Shown: piece by piece, positions 11,481 through 23,900 of the stretch
How the letters are laid out: the number at the start of each line of letters is the position of its first letter
Position numbering within the stretch: position 1 is the stretch's first letter
Assembly: GCF_051020975.1 (NCBI RefSeq)
Contig: NW_027478167.1
Coordinates: forward strand, 4,278,001 to 4,342,000
Direction: 5' to 3'
Origin: Osmia lignaria lignaria
Lineage: Eukaryota > Arthropoda > Insecta > Hymenoptera > Megachilidae
DNA length: 64,000 nt
The notes under the pieces: model-generated
What the model was told of the DNA's origin: nothing
The model's database searches: none
What the model saw: only the letters and a program-made list of their open reading frames with translations
Position numbers and translations under genes: made by a program

Positions 11481-12019
11481 CTCGCAATAGTGCAGAGTTA
11501 TCTCAAAGAAAGGAGCCACGGTGTTTCTGTATCTCTATTATGTTGGTGCGGCTTCGGAACTTTTAAATATCTTGATATATCTCGAGAACTACGCATCTGA
11601 TCAAAAAATATCATAGAACATAAAAAGTAGGAAACTTAATTCTCTACAAAAAAGGTCTCTTAACATTTTGCCATAGCTCGCTTCGTTTCCGAGATATTTG
11701 CAGATTTATCTCAAGGTAAGGGGCCTGACGGACATATTTCGAGATATTTCTTCTTCTTGTTGTTCTTCTTCTGCACAGCTAAGCTGGAAGTGGCATTTGC
11801 AGCTCGCAATAGTGCAGAGTTATCTCAAAGAAAGGGGCCACGGTGTTTCTGTATCTCTATTATGTTGGTGCGGCTTCGGAACTTTTAAATATCTTGATAT
11901 ATCTCGAGAACTACGCATCTGATCAAAAAATATCATAGAACATAAAAAGTAGGAAACTTAATTCTCTACAAAAAAGGTCTCTTAACATTTTGCCATAGCT
12001 CGCTTCGTTTCCGAGATAT

Positions 12020-15000
12020 TTGCAGATTTATCTCAAGGGAAGGGGCCTGACGGACATATTTCGAGATATTTCTTCTTCTTGTTGTTCTTCTTCTGCACAG
12101 CTAAGCTGGAAGTGGCATTTGCAGCTCGCAATAGTGCAGAGTTATCTCAAAGAAAGGGACCACGGTGTTTCTGTATCTCTATTATGTTGGTGCGGCTTCG
12201 GAACTTTTAAATATCTCGATATATCTCGATAACTACGCTTCTGATCAAAAAATGTCATAGAACATAAATTGTAGGAAACATAATTCTCTACAAAAAAGGT
12301 CTCTTAACATTTTGCCATAGCTCGCTTCGTTTCCGAGATATTTGCAGATTTATCTCAAGGGAAGGGGCCTGACGGACATATCTCGAGATATTTCTTCTTC
12401 TTGTTGTTCTTCTTCTGCACAGCTAAGCTGGAAGTGGCATTTGCAGCTCGCAATAGTGCAGAGTTATCTCAAAGAAAGGGACCACGGTGTTTCTGTATCT
12501 CTATTATGTTGGTGCGGCTTCGGAACTTTTAAATATCTTGATATATCTCGAGAACTTCGCATCTGATCAAAAAATATCATAGAACATAAAAAGTAGGAAA
12601 CTTAATTCTCTACAAAAAAGGTCTCTTAACATTTTGCCATAGTTCGCTTCGTTTCCGAGATATTTGCAGATTTATCTCAAGGGAAGGGGCCTGACGGACA
12701 TATTTCGAGATATTTCTACTTCTTGTTGTTCTTCTTCTGCACAGCTAAGCTGGAAGTGGCATTTGCAGCTCGCAACAGTGCAGAGTTATCTCAAAGAAAG
12801 GAGCCACGGTGTTTCTGTATCTCTATTATGTTGGTGCGGCTTCGGAACTTTTAAATATCTTGATATATCTCGAGAACTACGCATCTGATCAAAAAATATC
12901 ATAGAACATAAAAAGTAGGAAACTTAATTCTCTACAAAAAAGGTCTCTTAACATTTTGCCATAGCTCGCTTCGTTTCCGAGATATTTGCAGATTTATCTC
13001 AAGGTAAGGGGCCTGACGGACATATTTCGAGATATTTCTTCTTCTTGTTGTTCTTCTTCTGCACAGCTAAGCTGGAAGTGGCATTTGCAGCTCGCAATAG
13101 TGCAGAGTTATCTCAAAGAAAGGGGCCACGGTGTTTCTGTATCTCTATTATGTTGGTGCGGCTTCGGAACTTTTAAATATCTTGATATATCTCGAGAACT
13201 ACGCATCTGATCAAAAAATATCATAGAACATAAAAAGTAGGAAACTTAATTCTCTACAAAAAAGGTCTCTTAACATTTTGCCATAACTCGCTTCGTTTCC
13301 GAGATATTTGCAGATTTATCTCAAGGGAAGGGGCCTGACGGACATATTTCGAGATATTTCTTCTTCTTGTTGTTCTTCTTCTGCACAGCTAAGCTGGAAG
13401 TGGCATTTGCAGCTCGCAATAGTGCAGAGTTATCTCAAAGAAAGGGACCACGGTGTTTCTGTATCTCTATTATGTTGGTGCGGCTTCGGAACTTTTAAAT
13501 ATCTCGATATATCTCGATAACTACGCTTCTGATCAAAAAATGTCATAGAACATAAATTGTAGGAAACATAATTCTCTACAAAAAAGGTCTCTTAACATTT
13601 TGCCATAGCTCGCTTCGTTTCCGAGATATTTGCAGATTTATCTCAAGGGAAGGGGCCTGACGGACATATCTCGAGATATTTCTTCTTCTTGTTGTTCTTC
13701 TTCTGCACAGCTAAGCTGGAAGTGACATTTGCAGCTCGCAATAGTGCAGAGTTATCTCAAAGAAAGGGACCACGGTGTTTCTGTATCTCTATTATGTTGG
13801 TGCGGCTTCGGAACTTTTAAATATCTTGATATATCTCGAGAACTACGCATCTGATCAAAAAATATCATAGAACATAAAAAGTAGGAAACTTAATTCTCTA
13901 CAAAAAAGGTCTCTTAACATTTTGCCATAGTTCGCTTCGTTTCCGAGATATTTGCAGATTTATCTCAAGGGAAGGGGCCTGACGGACATATTTCGAGATA
14001 TTTCTACTTCTTGTTGTTCTTCTTCTGCACAGCTAAGCTGGAAGTGGCATTTGCAGCTCGCAACAGTGCAGAGTTATCTCAAAGAAAGGGACCACGGTGT
14101 TTCTGTATCTCTATTATGTTGGTGCGGCTTCGGAACTTTTAAATATCTTGATATATCTCGAGAACTACGCATCTGATCAAAAAATATCATAGAACATAAA
14201 AAGTAGGAAACTTAATTCTCTACAAAAAAGGTCTCTTAACATTTTGCCATAGTTCGCTTCGTTTCCGAGATATTTGCAGATTTATCTCAAGGGAAGGGGC
14301 CTGACGGACATATTTCGAGATATTTCTACTTCTTGTTGTTCTTCTTCTGCACAGCTAAGCTGGAAGTGGCATTTGCGGCTCGCACTAGTGCAGAGTTATC
14401 TCAAAGAAAGGGACCACGGTGTTTCTGTATCTCTATTATGTTGGTGCGGCTTCGGAACTTTTAAATATCTTGATATATCTCGAGAACTACGCATCTGATC
14501 AAAAAATATCATACAACATAAAAAGTAGGAAACTTAATTCTCTACAAAAAAGGTCTCTTAACATTTTGCCATAGTTCGCTTCGTTTCCGAGATATTTGCA
14601 GATATATCTCAAGGGAAGGGGCCTGACGGACATATTTCGAGATATTTCTTCTTCTTGTTGTTCTTCTTCTGCACAGCTAAGCTGGAAGTGGCATTTGCAG
14701 CTCGCAATAGTGCAGAGTTATCTCAAAGAAAGGGGCCACGGTGTTTCTGTATCTCTATTATGTTGGTGCGGCTTCGGAACTTTTAAATATCTTGATATAT
14801 CTCGAGAACTACGCATCTGATCAAAAAATATCATAGAACATAAAAAGTAGGAAACTTAATTCTCTACAAAAAAGGTCTCTTAACATTTTGCCATAACTCG
14901 CTTCGTTTCCGAGATATTTGCAGATTTATCTCAAGGGAAGGGGCCTGACGGACATATTTCGAGATATTTCTTCTTCTTGTTGTTCTTCTTCTGCACAGCT

Positions 15001-18000
15001 AAGCTGGAAGTGGCATTTGCAGCTCGCAATAGTGCAGAGTTATCTCAAAGAAAGGGACCACGGTGTTTCTGTATCTCTATTATGTTGGTGCGGCTTCGGA
15101 ACTTTTAAATATCTCGATATATCTCGATAACTACGCTTCTGATCAAAAAATGTCATAGAACATAAATTGTAGGAAACATAATTCTCTACAAAAAAGGTCT
15201 CTTAACATTTTGCCATAGCTCGCTTCGTTTCCGAGATATTTGCAGATTTATCTCAAGGGAAGGGGCCTGACGGACATATCTCGAGATATTTCTTCTTCTT
15301 GTTGTTCTTCTTCTGCACAGCTAAGCTGGAAGTGACATTTGCAGCTCGCAATAGTGCAGAGTTATCTCAAAGAAAGGGACCACGGTGTTTCTGTATCTCT
15401 ATTATGTTGGTGCGGCTTCGGAACTTTTAAATATCTTGATATATCTCGAGAACTACGCATCTGATCAAAAAATATCATAGAACATAAAAAGTAGGAAACT
15501 TAATTCTCTACAAAAAAGGTCTCTTAACATTTTGCCATAGTTCGCTTCGTTTCCGAGATATTTGCAGATTTATCTCAAGGGAAGGGGCCTGACGGACATA
15601 TTTCGAGATATTTCTACTTCTTGTTGTTCTTCTTCTGCACAGCTAAGCTGGAAGTGGCATTTGCAGCTCGCAACAGTGCAGAGTTATCTCAAAGAAAGGG
15701 ACCACGGTGTTTCTGTATCTCTATTATGTTGGTGCGGCTTCGGAACTTTTAAATATCTTGATATATCTCGAGAACTACGCATCTGATCAAAAAATATCAT
15801 AGAACATAAAAAGTAGGAAACTTAATTCTCTACAAAAAAGGTCTCTTAACATTTTGCCATAGTTCGCTTCGTTTCCGAGATATTTGCAGATTTATCTCAA
15901 GGGAAGGGGCCTGACGGACATATTTCGAGATATTTCTACTTCTTGTTGTTCTTCTTCTGCACAGCTAAGCTGGAAGTGGCATTTGCGGCTCGCACTAGTG
16001 CAGAGTTATCTCAAAGAAAGGGACCACGGTGTTTCTGTATCTCTATTATGTTGGTGCGGCTTCGGAACTTTTAAATATCTTGATATATCTCGAGAACTAC
16101 GCATCTGATCAAAAAATATCATACAACATAAAAAGTAGGAAACTTAATTCTCTACAAAAAAGGTCTCTTAACATTTTGCCATAGTTCGCTTCGTTTCCGA
16201 GATATTTGCAGATATATCTCAAGGGAAGGGGCCTGACGGACATATTTCGAGATATTTCTTCTTCTTGTTGTTCTTCTTCTGCACAGCTAAGCTGGAAGTG
16301 GCATTTGCAGCTCGCAATAGTGCAGAGTTATCTCAAAGAAAGGGGCCACGGTGTTTCTGTATCTCTATTATGTTGGTGCGGCTTCGGAACTTTTAAATAT
16401 CTTGATATATCTCGAGAACTACGCATCTGATCAAAAAATATCATAGAACATAAAAAGTAGGAAACTTAATTCTCTACAAAAAAGGTCTGTTAACATTTTG
16501 CCATAGCTCGCTTCGTTTCCGAGATATTTGCAGATTTATCTCAAGGGAAGGGGCCTGACGGACATATTTCGAGATATTTCTTCTTCTTGTTGTTCTTCTT
16601 CTGCACAGCTAAACTGGAAGTGGCATTTCCAGCTCGCAATAGTGCAGAGTTATCTCAAAGAAAGGGGCCACGGTGTTTCTGTACCTCTATTATGTTGGTG
16701 CGGCTTCGGAACTTTTAAATATCTCGATATATCTCGAAAACTACGCTTCTGATCAAAAAATATCATAGAACATAAATTGTAGGAAACATAATTCTCTACA
16801 AAAAAGGTCTCTCAACATTTTGCCATAGCTCGCTTCGTTTCCGAGATATTTGCAGATTTATCTCAAGGGAAGGGGCCTGACGGACATATTTCGAGATATT
16901 TCTTCTTCTTGTTGTTCTTCTTCTGCACAGCTAAGCTGGAAGTGGCATTTGCAGCTCGCAATAGTGCAGAGTTATCTCAAAGAAAGGGGCCACGGTGTTT
17001 CTGTATCTCTATTATGTTGGTGCGGCTTCGGAACTTTTAAATATCTTGATATATCTCGAGAACTACGCATCTGATCAAAAAATATCATAGAACATAAAAA
17101 GTAGGAAACTTAATTCTCTACAAAAAAGGTCTGTTAACATTTTGCCATAGCTCGCTTCGTTTCCGAGATATTTGCAGATTTATCTCAAGGGAAGGGGCCT
17201 GACGGACATATTTCGAGATATTTCTTCTTCTTGTTGTTCTTCTTCTGCACAGCTAAGCTGGAAGTGGCATTTGCAGCTCGCAATAGTGCAGAGTTATCTC
17301 AAAGAAAGGGGCCACGGTGTTTCTGTATCTCTATTATGTTGGTGCGGCTTCGGAACTTTTAAATATCTTGATATATCTCGAGAACTACGCATCTGATCAA
17401 AAAATATCATAGAACATAAAAAGTAGGAAACTTAATTCTCTACAAAAAAGGTCTCTTAACATTTTGCCATAGCTCGCTTCGTTTCCGAGATATTTGCAGA
17501 TTTATCTCAAGGGAAGGGGCCTGACGGACATATTTCGAGATATTTCTTCTTCTTGTTGTTCTTCTTCTGCACAGCTAAGCTGGAAGTGGCATTTGCAGCT
17601 CGCAATAGTGCAGAGTTATCTCAAAGAAAGGGACCACGGTGTTTCTGTATCTCTATTATGTTGGTGCGGCTTCGGAACTTTTAAATATCTCGATATATCT
17701 CGATAACTACGCTTCTGATCAAAAAATGTCATAGAACATAAATTGTAGGAAACATAATTCTCTACAAAAAAGGTCTCTTAACATTTTGCCATAGCTCGCT
17801 TCGTTTCCGAGATATTTGCAGATTTATCTCAAGGGAAGGGGCCTGACGGACATATCTCGAGATATTTCTTCTTCTTGTTGTTCTTCTTCTGCACAGCTAA
17901 GCTGGAAGTGGCATTTGCAGCTCGCAATAGTGCAGAGTTATCTCAAAGAAAGGGACCACGGTGTTTCTGTATCTCTATTATGTTGGTGCGGCTTCGGAAC

Positions 18001-18781
18001 TTTTAAATATCTTGATATATCTCGAGAACTACGCATCTGATCAAAAAATATCATAGAACATAAAAAGTAGGAAACTTAATTCTCTACAAAAAAGGTCTCT
18101 TAACATTTTGCCATAGTTCGCTTCGTTTCCGAGATATTTGCAGATTTATCTCAAGGGAAGGGGCCTGACGGACATATTTCGAGATATTTCTACTTCTTGT
18201 TGTTCTTCTTCTGCACAGCTAAGCTGGAAGTGGCATTTGCAGCTCGCAACAGTGCAGAGTTATCTCAAAGAAAGGAGCCACGGTGTTTCTGTATCTCTAT
18301 TATGTTGGTGCGGCTTCGGAACTTTTAAATATCTTGATATATCTCGAGAACTACGCATCTGATCAAAAAATATCATAGAACATAAAAAGTAGGAAACTTA
18401 ATTCTCTACAAAAAAGGTCTCTTAACATTTTGCCATAGCTCGCTTCGTTTCCGAGATATTTGCAGATTTATCTCAAGGTAAGGGGCCTGACGGACATATT
18501 TCGAGATATTTCTTCTTCTTGTTGTTCTTCTTCTGCACAGCTAAGCTGGAAGTGGCATTTGCAGCTCGCAATAGTGCAGAGTTATCTCAAAGAAAGGGGC
18601 CACGGTGTTTCTGTATCTCTATTATGTTGGTGCGGCTTCGGAACTTTTAAATATCTTGATATATCTCGAGAACTACGCATCTGATCAAAAAATATCATAG
18701 AACATAAAAAGTAGGAAACTTAATTCTCTACAAAAAAGGTCTCTTAACATTTTGCCATAGCTCGCTTCGTTTCCGAGATAT
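12020..18781. repeat. 4-monomer segment 12020-13307 repeated at 17494-18781 (shift 5474 bp)
   Basis: Four successive monomers match in order. They are the CTCGATAACTACG-ended copy with ACCACGG; the CATATCTCGAGATATT copy; the CTACTTC copy with CTCGCAACAGTG and AAAGGAGCCACGG; and the CTCAAGGTAAGGGG copy. I noticed two differences: GAACTTCGCATC near 12550 against GAACTACGCATC, and CCATAACTCGC near 13285 against CCATAGCTCGC near 18759. The shift is 17 monomers. Confidence 0.8.
13308..16527. repeat. Tandem 5-monomer higher-order repeat (2 x 1610 bp)
   Basis: 13308-14917 and 14918-16527 are two adjacent copies of the same five monomers. The order is the CTCGATAACTACG-ended copy preceded by CCATAACTCGC, then the CATATCTCGAG copy with AAGTGACATTTGC, the CTACTTC copy with CTCGCAACAGTG, the CTACTTC copy with GCACTAGTGC followed by CATACAACATAAAAAG, and an ordinary copy with GATATATCTC. 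I saw no difference at any diagnostic site between the two copies, which implies a very recent duplication. A related run starts at 18782 but passes to a different neighbour after five monomers. Confidence 0.85.
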
Positions 18782-20983
18782 TTGCAGATTTATCTCAAGG
18801 GAAGGGGCCTGACGGACATATTTCGAGATATTTCTTCTTCTTGTTGTTCTTCTTCTGCACAGCTAAGCTGGAAGTGGCATTTGCAGCTCGCAATAGTGCA
18901 GAGTTATCTCAAAGAAAGGGACCACGGTGTTTCTGTATCTCTATTATGTTGGTGCGGCTTCGGAACTTTTAAATATCTCGATATATCTCGATAACTACGC
19001 TTCTGATCAAAAAATGTCATAGAACATAAATTGTAGGAAACATAATTCTCTACAAAAAAGGTCTCTTAACATTTTGCCATAGCTCGCTTCGTTTCCGAGA
19101 TATTTGCAGATTTATCTCAAGGGAAGGGGCCTGACGGACATATCTCGAGATATTTCTTCTTCTTGTTGTTCTTCTTCTGCACAGCTAAGCTGGAAGTGGC
19201 ATTTGCAGCTCGCAATAGTGCAGAGTTATCTCAAAGAAAGGGACCACGGTGTTTCTGTATCTCTATTATGTTGGTGCGGCTTCGGAACTTTTAAATATCT
19301 TGATATATCTCGAGAACTACGCATCTGATCAAAAAATATCATAGAACATAAAAAGTAGGAAACTTAATTCTCTACAAAAAAGGTCTCTTAACATTTTGCC
19401 ATAGTTCGCTTCGTTTCCGAGATATTTGCAGATTTATCTCAAGGGAAGGGGCCTGACGGACATATTTCGAGATATTTCTACTTCTTGTTGTTCTTCTTCT
19501 GCACAGCTAAGCTGGAAGTGGCATTTGCAGCTCGCAACAGTGCAGAGTTATCTCAAAGAAAGGGACCACGGTGTTTCTGTATCTCTATTATGTTGGTGCG
19601 GCTTCGGAACTTTTAAATATCTTGATATATCTCGAGAACTACGCATCTGATCAAAAAATATCATAGAACATAAAAAGTAGGAAACTTAATTCTCTACAAA
19701 AAAGGTCTCTTAACATTTTGCCATAGTTCGCTTCGTTTCCGAGATATTTGCAGATTTATCTCAAGGGAAGGGGCCTGACGGACATATTTCGAGATATTTC
19801 TACTTCTTGTTGTTCTTCTTCTGCACAGCTAAGCTGGAAGTGGCATTTGCGGCTCGCACTAGTGCAGAGTTATCTCAAAGAAAGGGACCACGGTGTTTCT
19901 GTATCTCTATTATGTTGGTGCGGCTTCGGAACTTTTAAATATCTTGATATATCTCGAGAACTACGCATCTGATCAAAAAATATCATACAACATAAAAAGT
20001 AGGAAACTTAATTCTCTACAAAAAAGGTCTCTTAACATTTTGCCATAGTTCGCTTCGTTTCCGAGATATTTGCAGATATATCTCAAGGGAAGGGGCCTGA
20101 CGGACATATTTCGAGATATTTCTTCTTCTTGTTGTTCTTCTTCTGCACAGCTAAGCTGGAAGTGGCATTTGCAGCTCGCAATAGTGCAGAGTTATCTCAA
20201 AGAAAGGGGCCACGGTGTTTCTGTATCTCTATTATGTTGGTGCGGCTTCGGAACTTTTAAATATCTTGATATATCTCGAGAACTACGCATCTGATCAAAA
20301 AATATCATAGAACATAAAAAGTAGGAAACTTAATTCTCTACAAAAAAGGTCTGTTAACATTTTGCCATAGCTCGCTTCGTTTCCGAGATATTTGCAGATT
20401 TATCTCAAGGGAAGGGGCCTGACGGACATATTTCGAGATATTTCTTCTTCTTGTTGTTCTTCTTCTGCACAGCTAAACTGGAAGTGGCATTTCCAGCTCG
20501 CAATAGTGCAGAGTTATCTCAAAGAAAGGGGCCACGGTGTTTCTGTACCTCTATTATGTTGGTGCGGCTTCGGAACTTTTAAATATCTCGATATATCTCG
20601 AAAACTACGCTTCTGATCAAAAAATATCATAGAACATAAATTGTAGGAAACATAATTCTCTACAAAAAAGGTCTCTCAACATTTTGCCATAGCTCGCTTC
20701 GTTTCCGAGATATTTGCAGATTTATCTCAAGGGAAGGGGCCTGACGGACATATTTCGAGATATTTCTTCTTCTTGTTGTTCTTCTTCTGCACAGCTAAGC
20801 TGGAAGTGGCATTTGCAGCTCGCAATAGTGCAGAGTTATCTCAAAGAAAGGGGCCACGGTGTTTCTGTATCTCTATTATGTTGGTGCGGCTTCGGAACTT
20901 TTAAATATCTTGATATATCTCGAGAACTACGCATCTGATCAAAAAATATCATAGAACATAAAAAGTAGGAAACTTAATTCTCT
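15562..20983. repeat. Segment 15562 to about 17119 repeated at 19426 to about 20983 (shift 3864 bp)
   Basis: Monomers 15562, 15884, 16206, 16528 and 16850 reappear in order at 19426, 19748, 20070, 20392 and 20714, a shift of 12 monomers. Shared rare sites are CATACAACATAAAAAG, GGTCTGTTAACATT, the AAACTGG/TTTCCAG copy with CTGTACCTCTATT, and GGTCTCTCAACATT. The matching ends where 17172 and 21036 differ: AAGCTGG and ordinary GTATCTC against AAACTGG and CTGAATCTC. Confidence 0.75.
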
Positions 20984-23900
20984 ACAAAAAAGGTCTGTTA
21001 ACATTTTGCCATAGCTCGCTTCGTTTCCGAGATATTTGCAGATTTATCTCAAGGGAAGGGGCCTGACGGACATATTTCGAGATATTTCTTCTTCTTGTTG
21101 TTCTTCTTCTGCACAGCTAAACTGGAAGTGGCATTTCCAGCTCGCAATAGTGCAGAGCTATCTCAAAGAAAGGGGCCACGGTGTTTCTGAATCTCTATTA
21201 TGTTGGTGCGGCTTCGGAACTTTTAAATATCTCGATATATCTCGAAAACTACGCTTCTGATCAAAAAATATCATAGAACATAAATTGTAGGAAACATAAT
21301 TCTCTACAAAAAACGTCTCTTAACATTTTGCCATAGCTCGCTTCGTTTCCGAGATATTTGCAGATTTATCTCAAGGGAAGGGGCCTGACGGACATATTTC
21401 GAGATATTTCTTCTTCTTGTTGTTCTTCTTCTGCACAGCTAAGCTGGAAGTGACATTTGCGGCTCGCACTAGTGCAGAGTTATCTCAAAGAAAGGGGCCA
21501 CGGTGTTTCTGTACCTCTATTATGTTGGTGCGGCTTCGGAACATTTAAATATCTCGATATACCTCGAAAACTACGCTTCTGATCAAAAAATATCATAGAA
21601 CATAAATTGTAGGAAACATAACTCTCTACAAAAAAGGTCTCTTAACATTTTGCCATGGCTCGCTTCGTTTCCGAGATATTTGCAGATATATCTCAAGGGA
21701 AGGGGCCTGACGGACATATTTCGAGATATTTCTTCTTCTTGTTGTTCTTCTTCTGCACAGCTAAGCTGGAAGTGGCATTTGCAGCTCGCAATAGTGCAGA
21801 GTTATCTCAAAGAAAGGGACCACGGTGTTTCTGTATCTCTATTATGTTGGTGCGGCTTCGGAACTTTTAAATATCTTGATATATCTCGAGAACTACGCAT
21901 CTGATCAAAAAATATCATAGAACATAAAAAGTAGGAAACTTAATTCTCTACAAAAAAGGTCTCTTAACATTTTGCCATAGTTCGCTTCGTTTCCGAGATA
22001 TTTGCAGATTTATCTCAAGGGAAGCGGCCTGACGGACATATTTCGAGATATTTCTACTTCTTGTTGTTCTTCTTCTGCACAGCTAAGCTGGAAGTGGCAT
22101 TTGCGGCTCGCACTAGTGCAGAGTTATCTCAAAGAAAGGGGCCACGGTGTTTCTGTACCTCTATTATGTTGGTGCGGCTTCGGAACTTTTAAATATCTCG
22201 ATATATCTCGAAAACTACGCTTCTGATCAAAAAATATCATAGAACATAAATTGTAGGAAACATAATTCTCTACAAAAAAGGTCTCTTAACATTTTGCCAT
22301 GGCTCGCTTCGTTTCCGAGATATTTGCAGATATATCTCAAGGGAAGGGGCCTGACGGACATATTTCGAGATATTTCTTCTTCTTGTTGTTCTTCTTCTGC
22401 ACAGCTAAGCTGGAAGTGGCATTTGCAGCTCGCAATAGTGCAGAGTTATCTCAAAGAAAGGGGCCACGGTGTTTCTGTATCTCTATTATGTTGGTGCGGC
22501 TTCGGAACTTTTAAATATCTTGATATATCTCGAGAACTACGCATCTGATCAAAAAATATCATAGAACATAAAAAGTAGGAAACTTAATTCTCTACAAAAA
22601 AGGTCTCTTAACATTTTGCCATAGCTCGCTTCGTTTCCGAGATGTTTGCAGATTTATCTCAAGGGAAGGGGCCTGACGGACATATTTCGAGATATTTCTT
22701 CTTCTTGTTGTTCTTCTTCTGCACAGCTAAACTGGAAGTGGCATTTCCAGCTCGCAATAGTGCAGAGTTATCTCAAAGAAAGGGGCCACGGTGTTTCTGT
22801 ACCTCTATTATGTTGGTGCGGCTTCGGAACTTTTAAATATCTCGATATATCTCGAAAACTACGCTTCTGATCAAAAAATATCATAGAACATAAATTGTAG
22901 GAAACATAATTCTCTACAAATAAGGTCTCTTAACATTTTGCCATAGCTCGCTTCGTTTCCGAGATATTTGCAGATTTATCTCAAGGGAAGGGGCCTGACG
23001 GACATATTTCGAGATATTTCTTCTTCTTGTTGTTCTTCTTCTGCACAGCTAAGCTGGAAGTGACATTTGCGGCTCGCACTAGTGCAGAGTTATCTCAAAG
23101 AAAGGGGCCACGGTGTTTCTGTACCTCTATTATGTTGGTGCGGCTTCGGAACATTTAAATATCTCGATATACCTCGAAAACTACGCTTCTGATCAAAAAA
23201 TATCATAGAACATAAATTGTAGAAAACATAATTCTCTACAAAAAAGGTCTCTTAACATTTTGCCATGGCTCGCTTCGTTTCCGAGATATTTGCAGATATA
23301 TCTCAAGGGAAGGGGCCTGACGGACATATTTCGAGATATTTCTTCTTCTTGTTGTTCTTCTTCTGCACAGCTAAGCTGGAAGTGGCATTTGCAGCTCGCA
23401 ATAGTGCAGAGTTATCTCAAAGAAAGTGGCCACGGTGTTTCTGTATCTCTATTATGTTGGTGCGGCTTCGGAACTTTTAAATATCTTGATATATCTCGAG
23501 AACTACGCGTATGATCAAAAAATATCATAGAACATAAAAAGTAGGAATACTAATTCTCTACAAATAAGGTCTCTTAACATTTTGCCATAGCTCGCTTCGT
23601 TTCCGAGATATTTGCAGATTTATCTCAAGGGAAGGGGCCTGACGGACATATTTCGAGATATTTCTTCTTCTTGTTGTTCTTCTTCTGCACAGCTAAGCTG
23701 GAAGTGGCATTTGCAGCTCGCAATAGTGCAGAGTTATCTCAAAGAAAGGGGCCACGGTGTTTCTGTATCTCTATTATGCTAGTGCGGCTTCGGAACTTTT
23801 AAATATCTTGATATATCTCGAGAACTACGCATCTGATCAAAAAATATCATAGAACATAAAAAGTAGGAAACTTAATTCTCTACAAAAAAGGTCTCTTATC

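Larger units (their letters stand above)
1..12019. repeat. Region I: heterogeneous satellite block with old variants
   Basis: This block of about 37 monomers mixes several variants. Copies starting at 1725, 2691, 3013 and 3979 carry the GATTCAGCTCAAAGGAACTGG form of the first sub-repeat. Copies at 437, 1725 and 3013 share TTCTTCCTCTGC, CTCGGAATAG and CTCTAATATG. Copies at 5267, 6877 and 10735 share GGCTTCTTAAC in place of GGCTTCGGAAC. All three 319-bp monomers are here. The AAACTGG plus TTTCCAG hairpin form, common further right, is seen only once, at the far end (monomer 11376). Short-range duplications inside the block are described separately. Confidence 0.75.
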
